Origin: Lactarius indigo
Taxonomy: Eukaryota > Basidiomycota > Agaricomycetes > Russulales > Russulaceae
Direction: 5' to 3'
Assembly: GCA_025766275.1 (NCBI GenBank)
Contig: JAFKAC010000001.1
Coordinates: 3,100,001-3,164,000, forward strand
Length of the DNA: 64,000 nucleotides
Position 1 is the stretch's first letter, and every line of letters begins with the position of its first letter. Positions 25,448 to 37,428 of this stretch are shown here, piece after piece. The notes under the pieces are model-generated. The model searched no databases, was not told where the DNA came from, and saw only the letters and a list, made by a program, of their open reading frames with translations. The position numbers were made by a program, and so were the translations under genes.

Positions 25448-25566
25448 CTTGTCTCTGAGCCCTGCGATTCACGCTGTGACCGTGGCAGTCTGCTTGTGTG
25501 CTTGCTTATCCGGACCGCGGTCTCCGGAAATTGAGGCCCAAGACTCAGCTACTGACGACGATCACC
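25448..25566. promoter_or_regulatory. Divergent promoter region SWD1 / ESF2
   Basis: The 119 bp between two start codons must serve both genes or include parts of their 5' exons. No specific site is claimed. Confidence 0.5.
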
Positions 25567-26492
25567 ATGGCCGACCCCAGATTCATGCTGAGCGAGCTTG
25601 GAGATGTCTCTTCCTCGAATTTGACTTCTGAAAGAGTTGTCGACTGGGAAGGTCCTTCCGGGGCGGAGGAAGACCAGATGTCGGCACAAGACAGTGACGT
25701 CGAGGGACTCGGCAATGGAATGGACGCAGAGGGTTTTGCTGGTCCCAAGGTTGTCAAGCCGCTAACGCCAGAAGCACTTGCCGCCTTCAAGGCCGCCCAA
25801 GAAAGGGCTGGGGTCGTTTACATCTCACGCATCCCTCCCGGTATGCAACCCACGAAAGTGCGACATCTTATGACTCAGTACGGGGAAGTGGGACGTGTTT
25901 ATTTGCAAAAAGAAGGTATAACAACATGCATGCACTCCTGACCACACTGCGACGTCACTTTTGCAGACGCGAAACGCGCTCATCTGCGCCGCAAATACAC
26001 CGCTACAAAAAAACCGCATTATACGGAAGGTTGGGTCGAATTCAAGGACAAGAAAATTGCTCGATCTGTTGCGGACATGTTGAACGCACAGCCTATCGGT
26101 GGGAAGAAAGGAACGCGATGGAGAGATGACGTTTGGACGCTGAAATATTTGCCTAAGTTTAAGTGGCATATGTTGACGGAACAAGTTGGTGAGCACCGAT
26201 CATATGACAGACCCGCTGATACTGATTCGATTGACCGCCCCCAGCTCACGAGGCGGCCATCCACGCTGCTCGGCTGCGCTTGGAACTCTCACAGTCAAGG
26301 TCTGAGCAACGCGAGTATCTGAAGAACGTAGAGCTTGCGCGGGTTCTAGACAAACGGGAAGCGCGTAGCCAGGCGACAGGGAAATACTTTAAGAGAAAAG
26401 AGATGAATAAGAGACGTCGCGAGAGAGCACGGACTATGTCGCGGTCCCCACAGCCAGTGCAGCTAGAGAATGTATTAGGCGATGTGTTTTAG
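25567..26492 (+). CDS. ESF2: Pre-rRNA processing factor Esf2/ABT1
   Basis: Three exons. The first ends at about 25914 with GRVYLQKE; a GTATAA intron and a GTGAGC intron follow. After an acidic N-terminus, the family RRM begins with [20 protein letters not shown] then [20 protein letters not shown]. It continues [38 protein letters not shown] and [12 protein letters not shown]. The C-terminus is a long basic helix ([19 protein letters not shown]). Esf2 is a nucleolar factor in the SSU processome that stimulates Dbp8 and is required for 18S rRNA. Length and motif order match the family. Confidence 0.93.
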
Positions 26493-26639
26493 ATTTACAA
26501 AACAAAGCCGAGTGGCTGAGGTGTGCTGAGATCGAAGCGGAGTGAATATGAAAGAGCGACACGCTCAGGTCCGGTTCGAGTGGGCGTCGTTCTGCATCGC
26601 GAAACTTGGACTGAGCGTCGCAGCAGCGTTCAAAACAAC

Positions 26640-26787
26640 GCCCTTGCGCACTCATTGTTCTCGTCTTCGTGGTTTCTAAGAGGTCTGTTCTTCATCATGC
26701 TCGCTCTATCTGCGTTCATGTCTCTCATCTATCCTCTTCTTCCTTTCTCTCCTTGTTTCCCTTCTCAACTTCCAGTCTTCTGAAAAA
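26640..26787 (+). promoter_or_regulatory. Pyrimidine-rich leader before ARS2 start
   Basis: The stretch before ATG 26788 is strongly C/T-rich (for example 26735-26780), a common core-promoter/leader feature of basidiomycete genes. No TATA element is clear. Confidence 0.4.
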
Positions 26788-29700
26788 ATGTCTTGGGCTG
26801 CCTCTGCTTATCTTCCTTCTCGTCGTTCGCGCTCTCGCTCTCCTCACAGAGCTCCGTACTCTGTTAGGCCCCCATACCTGGACCATCACGGTCCAGACCC
26901 TTACCGGGGCGACTGGGACTCGTGGGACAGGGAAAGGACATATGCAATGGAAAGGGACCGTGCAATGTACGATTATGGTCGCCGGGGTCGAAGTCGTAGT
27001 CCAGACGATGGTGCGTCATGCTTTAATTATGTCGTAGAACTGTGGGCAGACCCTGCTAAACATAGGAGTTCGCAAGCGTCGGCGTTCCACATCACCCTAC
27101 GAACGCGACGCCAGGCCCAGATATGACGAATATGGTAGGCGGGCAGGTTATTGTGTTTCAAAAAGTGTTCTGGATCTAAAAATGTAACCTAGATTCCAGA
27201 GGCCCTGGATACAAGTCACCAAGGCGTTCCTCGTACCACCACCCACCCTCCCGTCGGGCACCTCCGGACCCGCATACGCTCGACTATCCAGCGTCCCTCA
27301 AACAATTCGCCGAGTGGTTCCGGTACTATTACCCGCAAGCTGCTGCGGAAGAAGATAGTTCCGATAAGGCTGCTCAGTTGCAAGCTGGTGACGGATCGAA
27401 ACCCCGAAACGGCATCAAATTACGATGGGAGAAGTACAAGAAATCATTCGCTGCACAGCAGGTGCGCTGGTTTCTTTTGTTATCCGGTTACGGTAACTGA
27501 CGTCCTGGGTTTGTTTTAGTTGCAAACAATGTTCGATCACCATCGAAAATCACCTTGGTTTGCTGAAAAGTACGACCCTTCGGCCCAGAACGCGTACCTA
27601 CGCAAACGGGTTCGGAAGGAGGGTTGGAGGGGTCGATTGAATACCTTCTTAGAGAATCTTGATGCTGGCATGTTTGATCTCCAATCTGGCAGCCTTTACC
27701 AGCCCTCTTCTCCTGCGAAGCAGTCAGTAACTCTAAAGAAAGAAGAAAAGGACGAACAGGAAGCGCTCCCTGACAACGATAGTCTGGCACCCGTCGATGA
27801 ATCAATGAAGGTTGATGAGGATGTTGTTGTGGAGGTTGAGGACGACGGCGACAAGCTTGATGCGAACGGCAAAGGCGTTGAGAATGGAAAAAGGGACAAT
27901 CGCGACAGGGGTGAAGAGGTTTCTGTGGCCCCGGAGGGTCATCAGGTTATGATTCGCACAATTCCGCCGGACATTGGGCGTGTGAAACTCGAAACGGTCG
28001 GCATATGCATCCTCTACTAGCTCGTGAACCATGTCTTACCAAGTTGCGACAGGCTCTTGACACTATCCCTGGCTTCATCTACCTCGCTTTGGGAGATCCT
28101 CTTCAGAAGCGCAATTTTTACCGTGCAGGCTGGCTAAAGTATCACGATGATGCCGATATCAATGTTGTCATGTCAGAGCTGAGTGAACGAAAGGCGAGTC
28201 CGTTGTGTGCCTCCATAATGACGTGATTCTCATCTCGTTTCATGCATAGATTGATGGCTTCAAACTTCATGTCCTACACAACAAACAGCCTTTCAAAAAC
28301 CGCATTCGCTATGCACCGGAAGTGGCAAGTCGCCCAGACATCCTCGAGAAAGATTTGGAAAGGGCACGGCTTTTACTTGTCCGCCTCGAGGCAGAGTACC
28401 ATGCTCTTCGAAGGATTCGCATCCTGTCTCGTGAGGAAATTGCTACTCTTCCGGAAGGTCCGTTGCAAGAGGACATTGTGACATTGGCTGAGGGGGAGGA
28501 GGATCGCGATGATCCCGAGCTTCCCAAAAGCGTACTTCCGGCGATTGAGCAACGCATCGAGAAAGTTTATGCGGAGGCAGCGCAAGATGGTCTTGATGAA
28601 GACGATCTGAAAATTCGCAAGGTGAGACTGTCGCGCATTTTGCGTGCGCCACCAGTCACTGAGTCAATGAGCAAAGATCACTATGTCACTCGATTTAGTG
28701 TTAGCGGCGCTGCGCAACGCCTTCCACACATGCTACTACTGTGCTGTGACCACCGACCATCAGGAGGAGCTGCAGCGCAAGTGTATACAGCATCTGAGGA
28801 AACCGTTACCTAAAGCCATCTACGATGAGTATAAAGCCAAAATGGCAGAGAATACTGTAAAAATCAAGGAAGAACCCGCCATGCAGGAGGACGGTGATTT
28901 GAAGTTTAAGGAGGAACACTCCCCTGAAGATCGTGGTCGGGACACGGCTACCAAAGAGGATGATTCGCGCGAATGGAAGAAGAGTGGTACGTTTCCCCAA
29001 CTTTCTGATTGTCACTACCCTTAGACCGAGAGCAGAGGATCGCTGGATCGAGTGGCTGGATTCTAAACTCGCCTTACTACTTGACCGGGATTCCGTCGAC
29101 CCTCGTGCCTATGGGGGGAAGGCTTATGACGAGTGAGCTATTTCACGGCATGCTTTACCCTATGATTCCAACCCTATGCCCAGGGAATTAGCCAAGGTTA
29201 CCGAGCCTTTCATAAAGCAGGAAGATGAAGGCAAATTTCGCTGCAAGACTTGTCAGAAGCTCTTCAAGGCGACATCTTTTGTGGAAAAACACATTGCAAA
29301 CAAGCACCCGGAGCTTGTGAAGCCACTTGATGATGTCAGTGCCTTAAGGATCCGATTACTGTTTTTTACTGATGTATTTCTCTAGCTGCCGTACTTCAAT
29401 AATTTTGCTCTCGATCCTCATCACATCCAACCATACAGTCATCTACCCCAGACTGGAGGTGTTGGTCAACAAGCGCCGCCTCAGGCCTTCGGTCTACCCG
29501 GACCACCTCCGATTCCACCCGCCGACTACATGCGGGGGGCTAATGGGGGTGTTTTCTATCCTACACCGTACCCGCCGGGGGGGTTTCCGCCTCCCATGAA
29601 CATTCCTCAGCATTGGGACCCTTACGCTTACGCGCATGTGCCGAATATATCACTCGCGCCGCGCCGCGACGATGGTACCTCTGCGCGTCGACTAAGTGAG

Positions 29701-29982
29701 CGTATCAGCGGATACGCAGAGTATCCAACCGAGTCGCCAACGACGATACCGGCTTCTGCGGGGCTGCCAGCCAAACCTCCAGTCAGTATGGATCAGCCGT
29801 TGAGTGATGAACCTCGCATCCGCAGGGCGCCCATCAATCGTAGGAACACGCGCAGTGGTGAGCCAGGGGGACCTCCTCCCCCTCCCCCACCGGATGCGAA
29901 AGAGGACCCGCGGGCCGCAAAGAAAGTTAGCTATCATGACATGGACTTGGTAGCTGAGGGTGATGTCGAGCTGCAGTACTGA
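26788..29982 (+). CDS. ARS2: SERRATE/ARS2 zinc-finger RNA-processing factor
   Basis: At least nine exons. The N-terminus is Arg/Ser-rich. The SERRATE/Ars2 N-terminal domain starts at LKQFAEWFRYYYPQAAAEE and continues WFAEKYDPSAQNAYLRKR, GRLNTFLENLDAG. A central RRM-like region includes LDTIPGFIYLALGDPLQKR, FYRAGWLKYHDDADINVV and LHVLHNKQPFKNRIRYAPE. The conserved zinc-finger block reads FRCKTCQKLFKATSFVEKH then NKHPEL. The C-terminus is Pro/Gly-rich, with VPYFNNF-like sequence after the finger and a poly-Pro run. In animals and fission yeast (Pir2), ARS2 links the cap-binding complex to nuclear RNA decay, snRNA processing and small-RNA pathways. All core domains are present. Confidence 0.92.
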
Positions 29983-29999
29983 ACGTGTCGGTATGCTTT

Positions 30000-32635
30000 A
30001 CCTCGTTATACAAAGCAGACCACCTTCATCGATTTGGCTCCCCGCCCAATTCCCGTCCCTTTGCGATCCGTCGTCTGGTTCGCTTGGTTTTCTTTGCACT
30101 TCGCCACTCTTTACATACATTGTTATTCGTAACGCAGTGTTTTCCTTACTCACAGCCACGACTCCATCCTCAATTCCCCTGTGTATTAAGCGCCCAGTAA
30201 TCCTGGCACCTAACGGCGACGTACAGTAAGGGTTTACCAGAATCTCGTTAATCTGTCCACCTGTGATATACTAGCGCGTAGAATTCAAGGCTTCGAGTGT
30301 AGTTCCGTGAATGAAACATGTGAGGCTGAATTTAGGGCAAGCTTTGAGTTTCAGTAGATCTCGGGGATCTTGAGCTCGAACTCGAACTGGTTGAGTGCAC
30401 AAGGGGACGCACCGACTAACATACGAAGACACCGCCCGCCAATCCCAAAGAGGGCATCCCCTCGAGGATAAAATTAAGAAAAACGTGGCGTGAACGCACT
30501 AACAGAAACATCGCGCATAGTGTCAACACTTACCTAGGAAACATAAACTAGTAAACCAACCCCTACTCTGGCATGAACCAGCGCCCATGGCCTCAAGGAC
30601 CCCGATAGGAGATCAATGATGAAAGCGTTACGGACAAGGACTTCATAAACTCGGTCACAAACACATGGAAAGGGCCCTACCAAAGAAACGCTGTGAACTT
30701 CCATTGAACTGGTGGGTAGGAATAGTTGCGGGATTGCAGAACGACCCTGGAAATGGAGCCCCACTGTTGGGGCGTACGTAAAAGTGTTTATATCCTTCAT
30801 TTGCCTCGCACTGGCAGCCCACACCAGTACATTGGGTAGAGTTGTTGGGTTACTAGTAAAGTATATCCTGCTATCTAACACATCCCCTTTCCAAAAAAAC
30901 AAAGTCTCAGCGGTACTACTATAATCGTGTCAGTTTTGTGAATGGGCTTTTTTCCATGCCTTCCCCCGGCACACATTGTCACGGCGACAAATGTCAACAG
31001 TACATTCCCTCTCCAATGTGAAGGGGAGACAATGTCTCTTAAAGTTAGGTTTACAATTAGCGATATGAAATGCCGATATGGAATGAAATCAATGCGCCCG
31101 GTGTGCGGCCAACAAGTTTGGCTCGACTGCTCGCACGAAACCGGCCCAACTATGCGTGGAACGTAGACTGCGCCGTGTCCGTGCGCTCTTTACGTTCACT
31201 CCGACAGCATATTTCATCCAACAGTCTTGGAAGGGTTCGATCATATCACATATGCAATGAGATATTGTAATGTCCGAGAAGACAAACGTGAACTCGCAAA
31301 GTGCCGGATGAAGTCATCGTGCAAACCTTGAGGCAGTATTTGAGGTACTCCGAGGTGCAACCTATCACGCACGGCGCAGCGGGAGAACTAAAAATGGTAT
31401 GTAGGCTTGGTCAATGAAAGTGACTTCCGTGTCCATCGGGGAGTGGGTATTGAGGGTCCATTGGGTACTGCTATCCGGAAAATCGTTCGGTGGAAGTGGC
31501 CGAGGCGTCGTGTCGGTGTAAAGACGAGAACAGGCTGGGAACGGCTCGAGCGTCCAAGGGGCTGCCTGGTTCCTTTAGACACACAGAGTTTCCTCTGCCC
31601 CCTTGTTAATGCCACGGCTTTACCACCCTACGTAGCAAAGGGCGTAGGGCATTCATGATAGAACCCTCGAAGGTTGTTAGAGGGGCTGGCCCCCTTTCGA
31701 GGTGTGCGCGAAAACCTATTTACGGTTTTGAAGCACCGACTGGAATGGGTGAAGATAGGAAGAGTGTCTTCCGCGGCGAGGACGACACGCCGACATGTGG
31801 CGTGAACTTGGACTTGGGCGCAGGAGTTCTTCATTCACTCAGGCAGTACTTGATGCCTCGCGAAGAAATTGAAGCTGAATGACACCCATCCTCTTCACGT
31901 CCGGTTTCAGTGCGGCGTCGTACAAGGCCGAACTTGGGCCGAACTTTCTCAGTTGTTGCCTAGGGGTTTTCCAAGTGCAGTGAACATTGTGGGGTGCGCA
32001 ATACCCTTGTTCGTGATGCGTCTCGATTAGCACCACACCGCAATAGGTGTGCCACTGCAAATACCACTGACAGTGGTCGCTGTTATGACGAGGTTTGACT
32101 GGTTGTGCCAGTGTGAACTTTGGCGGAGTACATTTGGACCTATGTGCCGTGAACCTATCGGGATGACCAAAATATTAGAGTATCTATGTGATTTGATTCC
32201 GCGGACATACTGTATCACCGCCTCAGCACTCCAAGAGACACTCGGACTCAGATATAAACATGAGGGTCACACTCGGACTCCGATGATAGAAGAGTCTTCG
32301 AGAGGAGCAGTTGGGCAAGGGGCAAGCAGATGGTGACCTGAGTGAGCCTGAGAGATCTGTGAGATTGATAAGGACCAAGTAACGGCCCGTGGATCCACGA
32401 GCGCAGTTCCGGTCTGGTGGCAACCGTCCACTGGTTCCGTTCAGTTCTCGTTCTCAGTTCTTAGGGCCCATCGCCGTGACTCACGGGCAGGGCCTATATC
32501 GACCTTCGCTGACAGGGGAACCTTTCAATTTGGCTCGATATAGCCACCTTACTATCGCTAGGGTTCCCCTCGTACCGTTTCAATCCCGGCGGGTTTGTCC
32601 AGCAACCACAGTATCTCTTCAGCCGTCACCTTTCC
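30000..32635. other. Gene-poor stretch of 2.6 kb
   Basis: I could not assemble a supported gene. The longest frame, on - at about 30534-30902, lacks an ATG and family motifs. Frames at 31388-31882 are short and have no splice partners. A near-direct repeat, CACTCGGACTC, occurs twice around 32242-32280. The last few hundred bases should carry the promoter of the SSK1-type gene. Confidence 0.5.
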
Positions 32636-35600
32636 ATGTCTACCGCCCCACGACTTCCCACTGTACGTCTGCCGACAGCAATCGCTGGTGCTGGTAGCGA
32701 ACCTTCCCTCCAAGATTCTCTCGTTCTTGAGCTTCCTCACTCTGGTAAATTCGGTTTCGCGTGGCCCACGGACACCGGACCCGCCCCGTCTCTTCCATCC
32801 TTGGCCGATCGTCACGCCTCCCTCAGTTCATCGGATGCAGACTCCGTCCCCTCCGAGCATGAACCAGAATCAGAAGCGAATACGGGATTTGAGAGGTTCA
32901 AGACCAGGCGATGGAGCACCGGAGCCGGAAGGAAGGCGCATGGGGAGGAATCGGAGGAATCTGACTTCACTACACCCACCAACCGACTCAACCTGGAGCA
33001 CAATCCATTAGACCACGCTTCTCCTCCCCTCCATCGACTATCGCGCGCTTTCTCTGTGCCGTTACCGTCCCAAATTGGACATCTGAAGAACCCTAAGCGA
33101 TCGCCACTACCATCATCGCCTGGCTCCACTACCCCCTCTGTACAGCCAGCCCCCGACATAGTACATTTCCACGAATTATCGCTGGAACTAGCGGATTCGG
33201 TTCAGATGGTCATACAGACTCTTCTCCGGTTGTCACCTCCGCAGATCTTTGACCCTGCGAAGGAGCAGTTCTCCGCCTGTGCTTTACCTATCCCTACCCC
33301 TTCCGTTTCGGCATTATTCACTGTCATGAAGAGTCTTAATTTCATGTCCGCCAATATGGTTGCTTTCAGTACACCCCTTTCCTCGCCCTCGTGCGACCCG
33401 CTTCATAGAACTGACAATGGGAATTCTTGTAATCCCACAATTTCGAACGCACCTTTCCAAGCACCCCAAACCCAGGTGCACGACTTTGATATTGGTGAAA
33501 CCTTACAAAGTGTTGGTGATGCCCTCAGCGGCATGGCCGCCGACGTCTCAGTTGACCTTGTTCTATTCCACGGGGACGTTGGGATGAAACATATCGCGGT
33601 GAGGGGCGATGAGATCGGGATCTCTTATACGTTGTCACACGTTAGTTAAAACTCCTGAAACTTACCTTCTGTCCTCATTCTCCATGCAGATTGTCCGTCA
33701 AATCCTCGCGACGGCTCACTTCGGTGACTCTGTCCAAATTGGTCTCTACTTAGTTGCCCCGGTTGTTGGATCTCCGGAGTCAGGGGACTCTTCTGTCCTC
33801 GAGATTCCACTGGATGCTACAGAGCCTACCGACACCACCTCCCCGCCTGATCCAGATCTGCCGTTGCGGTGTACCTTCCAGATCACACACACGTTCGTGC
33901 AACATATTGCAGGGACTTCCCAGTCCCCTGGTACCTCCACGCGCATGAAACCGTCCGTAGATTCCCCCATTCTCCGCCGACTTGTACACCATACCAAAGC
34001 CTCGTTTACATGTGAGCTAACGGATGCAGCGTTCGCCTGCAAGCTGTCCTTGACCCTTGAACGTGGTTCCCCTTCTGTCGTCAACCCTGCCATCATTCTA
34101 TCCGATAACGATCCAATTCTTCAGGCGTTTCCAGACTTCAAATTATCCGGCGAACCCACTTTGGAAGATCTTTCCCAGTTTGTAGGCACTTTGAAGGGGA
34201 AAAAAGTTTCGTTGTATGCAAACGCAAGCGGGATTTTTGCACAGCACCTTACGAGCTACTTGGCCTCGTGGGGGCTCGACGTTGGCCATGCCTCATCTGA
34301 CTCAGACGCCGAAGGCTCTCCTATTCGAGAGGTTGCAACACCCCCTTCCGTTGAGTACCCTCTCACACTGGGTGAAAATTTCAATGGTGGACCCATGCTC
34401 CAGACACTCCCCGAGCAGGACTCACCACAGCCGGTTCCTCTCACTGCTAAGGCACAGAATCAGTCCCCGTCATTTATTTTGATCGACGATGATATTTCGG
34501 TGCTTCGGGAGCGCCTCCGAAAGTTGCGGGCCGAGTTATCGCAACCATTTCAGCTTTCACGCAAGCGGCCAAACCTCGCCGCGAACCACCGGCCACGGTC
34601 TTCTCCACAGGTCACTCGTGCTATTGGACACTCTACTCCCACACTGTCGGCGAGAGGTGCCCCTGTCATCCTTCACTTTACTAGTCTAGCCAACTTCAAG
34701 CTTGTAAAGGGAGTCCTGCAGTCTGTGCTCGGACCAAGCACCGGTGCCCCTAACCGCCTGCCTGAAGTCATTGTCATCCCCAAACCAGCCGGTCCGCGCC
34801 GTGTACTTACAGCACTACATACGGCCGCTACCAAGCCGATAGTGGATCCCTTCTTCTCTCCGATAGCGACATCGCCGATAAGCCCTGGGTTGTATCCTAC
34901 AGCTTCTTACTTCCCTCAAAATTCCAGCCCCAAGTCGCCAATGACCCGGCCGTCCAGCAGCCCACGTGGTTTCTCACACCAGTCATTGCGTTCTCCAAGG
35001 GCTACTGTTGAATTGTCCGACACCTCCGGCCTACCGCCATCTCCGCTCGGATTGTCCGAGGGGATGGACTACTTTTCCGAGGCTGCAGAAAAACTTGGTT
35101 CATCACCGTCCTCCGGACTGGTAATACAAAGTCCAAACGGGCAACCTGCAGGTATTTTCTTCCACCCACCACGGTCTCGCATCTCCCGGCCAAGCTCGCA
35201 GAGTGTGAGTGTTGAGAGTGGCTTAGTCTATTCACGGGGCAACCGAAGACATTCTGATTCGGCCGAGCGGACGCGCCAGCCTGGCGGTGTCACCTTCCTG
35301 AGTCTTCCCGGTCCGATGCAGCAGAGACGTCGTAGCCCACCACATGTCCCCCTTGATTCCGTCCGTTCGGGTGCATCCACCCCCCTAAATGCAGGCCCTG
35401 GCGGGGAGGCGCCTGTGATATCTTCAACGGGTCACACCGGAACTTCTGCCAGCGTGCGTCAGGTGGCAAAGAGGGCCAGCACAGTCGAGGCCTTGCGCAA
35501 GACAACTTCGCCACCACCACCCCCACCACGACCGTCATCCACCAGTGCAATAGTACCATCAACAAGGCGGGCCTCAGGGACGCGTCGCTCACATTTCGAG

Positions 35601-36656
35601 AATGCTTCGTCTTCCCCTATGAGGAAAGTGAAGGCGTCAGAGCCAAGCATTGTCCCACCAATTAGCGTTCTCATCGTCGAAGGTCGGTGATCACTCCGCA
35701 TTTCGGCGATTAAGACTGAGGGTCTCGCAGACAACCCGATCAATCAGACGCTTCTTTCTACTTTCATGAGAAAGAAGAAGATAAAGTACGATGTGGCCAA
35801 GAACGGTGAGGAGGCTGTAGAAAAATGGAGGAGCGGGAGGTTCCATCTTATCTTGGTAGGTTCGGCCCTGCACCCGAATCGCACTTTCTCACGGATGAAC
35901 TCACTTTGTTAGATGGATATTCAAATGCCTGTCATGGACGGCATCTCCGCGACCAAGGAGATCCGGCGATTGGAGAAGCTGAATAACTCGCAGGGCTACC
36001 CAGGAACTCCTCAGACGGAAGGTCAGCGCACTCCGTCGGACGTTTCGAATGATTCTCGCATGTCGTCGACCCCCTTTCGTTCTTCTGTCATCATTGTCGC
36101 CTTGACCGCGTCATCATTACAATCTGACAGGGTCGCAGCACTCGCGGCTGGTTGCAACGATTTTCTGACAAAGCCCGTATCCCTGGACTGGCTCAACAGC
36201 AAAATCATTGAATGGGGTTCTATCAAGGCGCTGCAGATGTTTGCGGATAACAGGCCAGACTTTATAAAGTCGGTGTCTGCTGGCCAGACCGTGCAGGCCC
36301 AGAACATTGCGCGCAGGCTGCATATGCCCGAAGGGAGGGTCTCTCCCTCTCCAAGTCGGCCCCTGTCACAACCAGCGGTCCCCGGAACGTTTTCTACGAC
36401 AGGACCTGCGTCATCACCGTCTAGTTCGGATGACCAGACGCCGACTGGCAGGTCTACTACACCCTCAGTCGTGTCCAGGTCACTCTGTCCTATTCAGGAG
36501 TCTTCTATCGGAACGTCGGAGTGGAACATCAGTTAGTCGCGTTTTCACAGTTCACGCATTTCATAAACGACCGATCATCTTTTGTTCATTTCAGCGCCTG
36601 CGAAAGCAAAAGGTGATGATTTCCGTCATCACACTTCCATTTCTCTTTTCGACTGA
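32636..36656 (+). CDS. SSK1: SSK1/Mcs4-type response regulator
   Basis: Exon 1 is 32636-33640 and exon 2 starts at 33690; three later introns flank the receiver domain. The N-terminal ~950 residues are Ser/Pro-rich with conserved blocks such as ELSLELADSVQMVIQTLL, LVLFHGDVGMKHIAVRGDE and HIVRQILATAHFGDSVQIG. The C-terminal receiver reads ISVLIVEDNPINQTLL, LILMDIQMPVMDG with the phospho-accepting Asp, IIVALTASS and FLTKPVS. This is the Ssk1 layout: a receiver at the C-terminus, fed by Sln1-Ypd1 and acting on the MAPKKK of the HOG stress pathway. A last intron (GTTAGT...TTCAG, about 36533-36594) gives a tail ending SISLFD. If it is retained, the stop is at 36536. Confidence 0.9.
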
Positions 36657-37428
36657 TAGGAAGTGGATAGGGCCCGTAATATCTGTGGACACGTTACGTC
36701 CCACCGGCGCCACCGGTAAAGTTTTGTCACTGTGAAATTTTGAAACTGGGCTCACACGGACCGGTCCCTGTGATGTTACAGAATTCACTTCAGACTCAGC
36801 TGGACCGCCTGGTGGGGAGGGCGTATCACGACGGTCCGAGGATGAAGTATATCCAAACGAATTAGCTGAACAATGATGGTATTGGGCGATCTTCAGAATG
36901 GTATCATCCTGGTTTTCGCTGTGGTATCTGGAGGTCGCCGGGTTTGTTTGGGAGAGGGATAGTTAACTGGGCATATACAGGGTATATATATTGTTAGGAT
37001 TACGGATTGGATTACGTTTTTGTGTTTTGTGTTTGTGTCACCGTTGTGACCGACTTCGGTGGTCGCTGTATGCTAGCGGATCTCTTGTCGAACGAAAACG
37101 AAAGCTCAGCGCGGGTTGGGTCCACCAGGGACGGCCAATCGGTTACCACAAGAGGCGCGCCCGATAACCGCAGTCGTATATCACCTGCATGCCATAAGGG
37201 GCGAGGCGATGCAGCACGTTGAGACCACGCTGAGTTGGAGCGCCGTATGCAGCATGACTGTATGTTTTTTTCTATAAAAGAGCGGAGGTCAACTTTTATT
37301 TCAAAGTCAGCGGAAAGTGTGTGAGAGTCCCCTCTTCTACCTCGCCTTGCCCCCGCTTTCTCTTGCCCCCCCCCCTGCCCCTGCCCTTCCTTTATAAGTC
37401 CTGGCCTCACTCACTCTGTGCAACAGCG
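36657..37428. promoter_or_regulatory. Intergenic and promoter of JmjC gene
   Basis: This 772-bp gap holds no supported gene. Near its right end a C/T-rich tract (37325-37425) includes a TATA-like TTTATAAG at 37390-37397, about 32 bp before the ATG at 37429. It is a plausible core promoter. Confidence 0.45.

Noticed and set aside
26505..26605. tRNA-Ser-like segment (GCCGAGTGGCTGAGG and GGTTCGAGT)
   Set aside because: A- and B-box-like motifs and a possible CGA anticodon are present, but acceptor and anticodon stems do not pair; at most a decayed remnant.
32389..32697. Upstream + strand frame before the SSK1 start
   Set aside because: A different frame from the SSK1 protein with no splice link; taken as 5' leader sequence.
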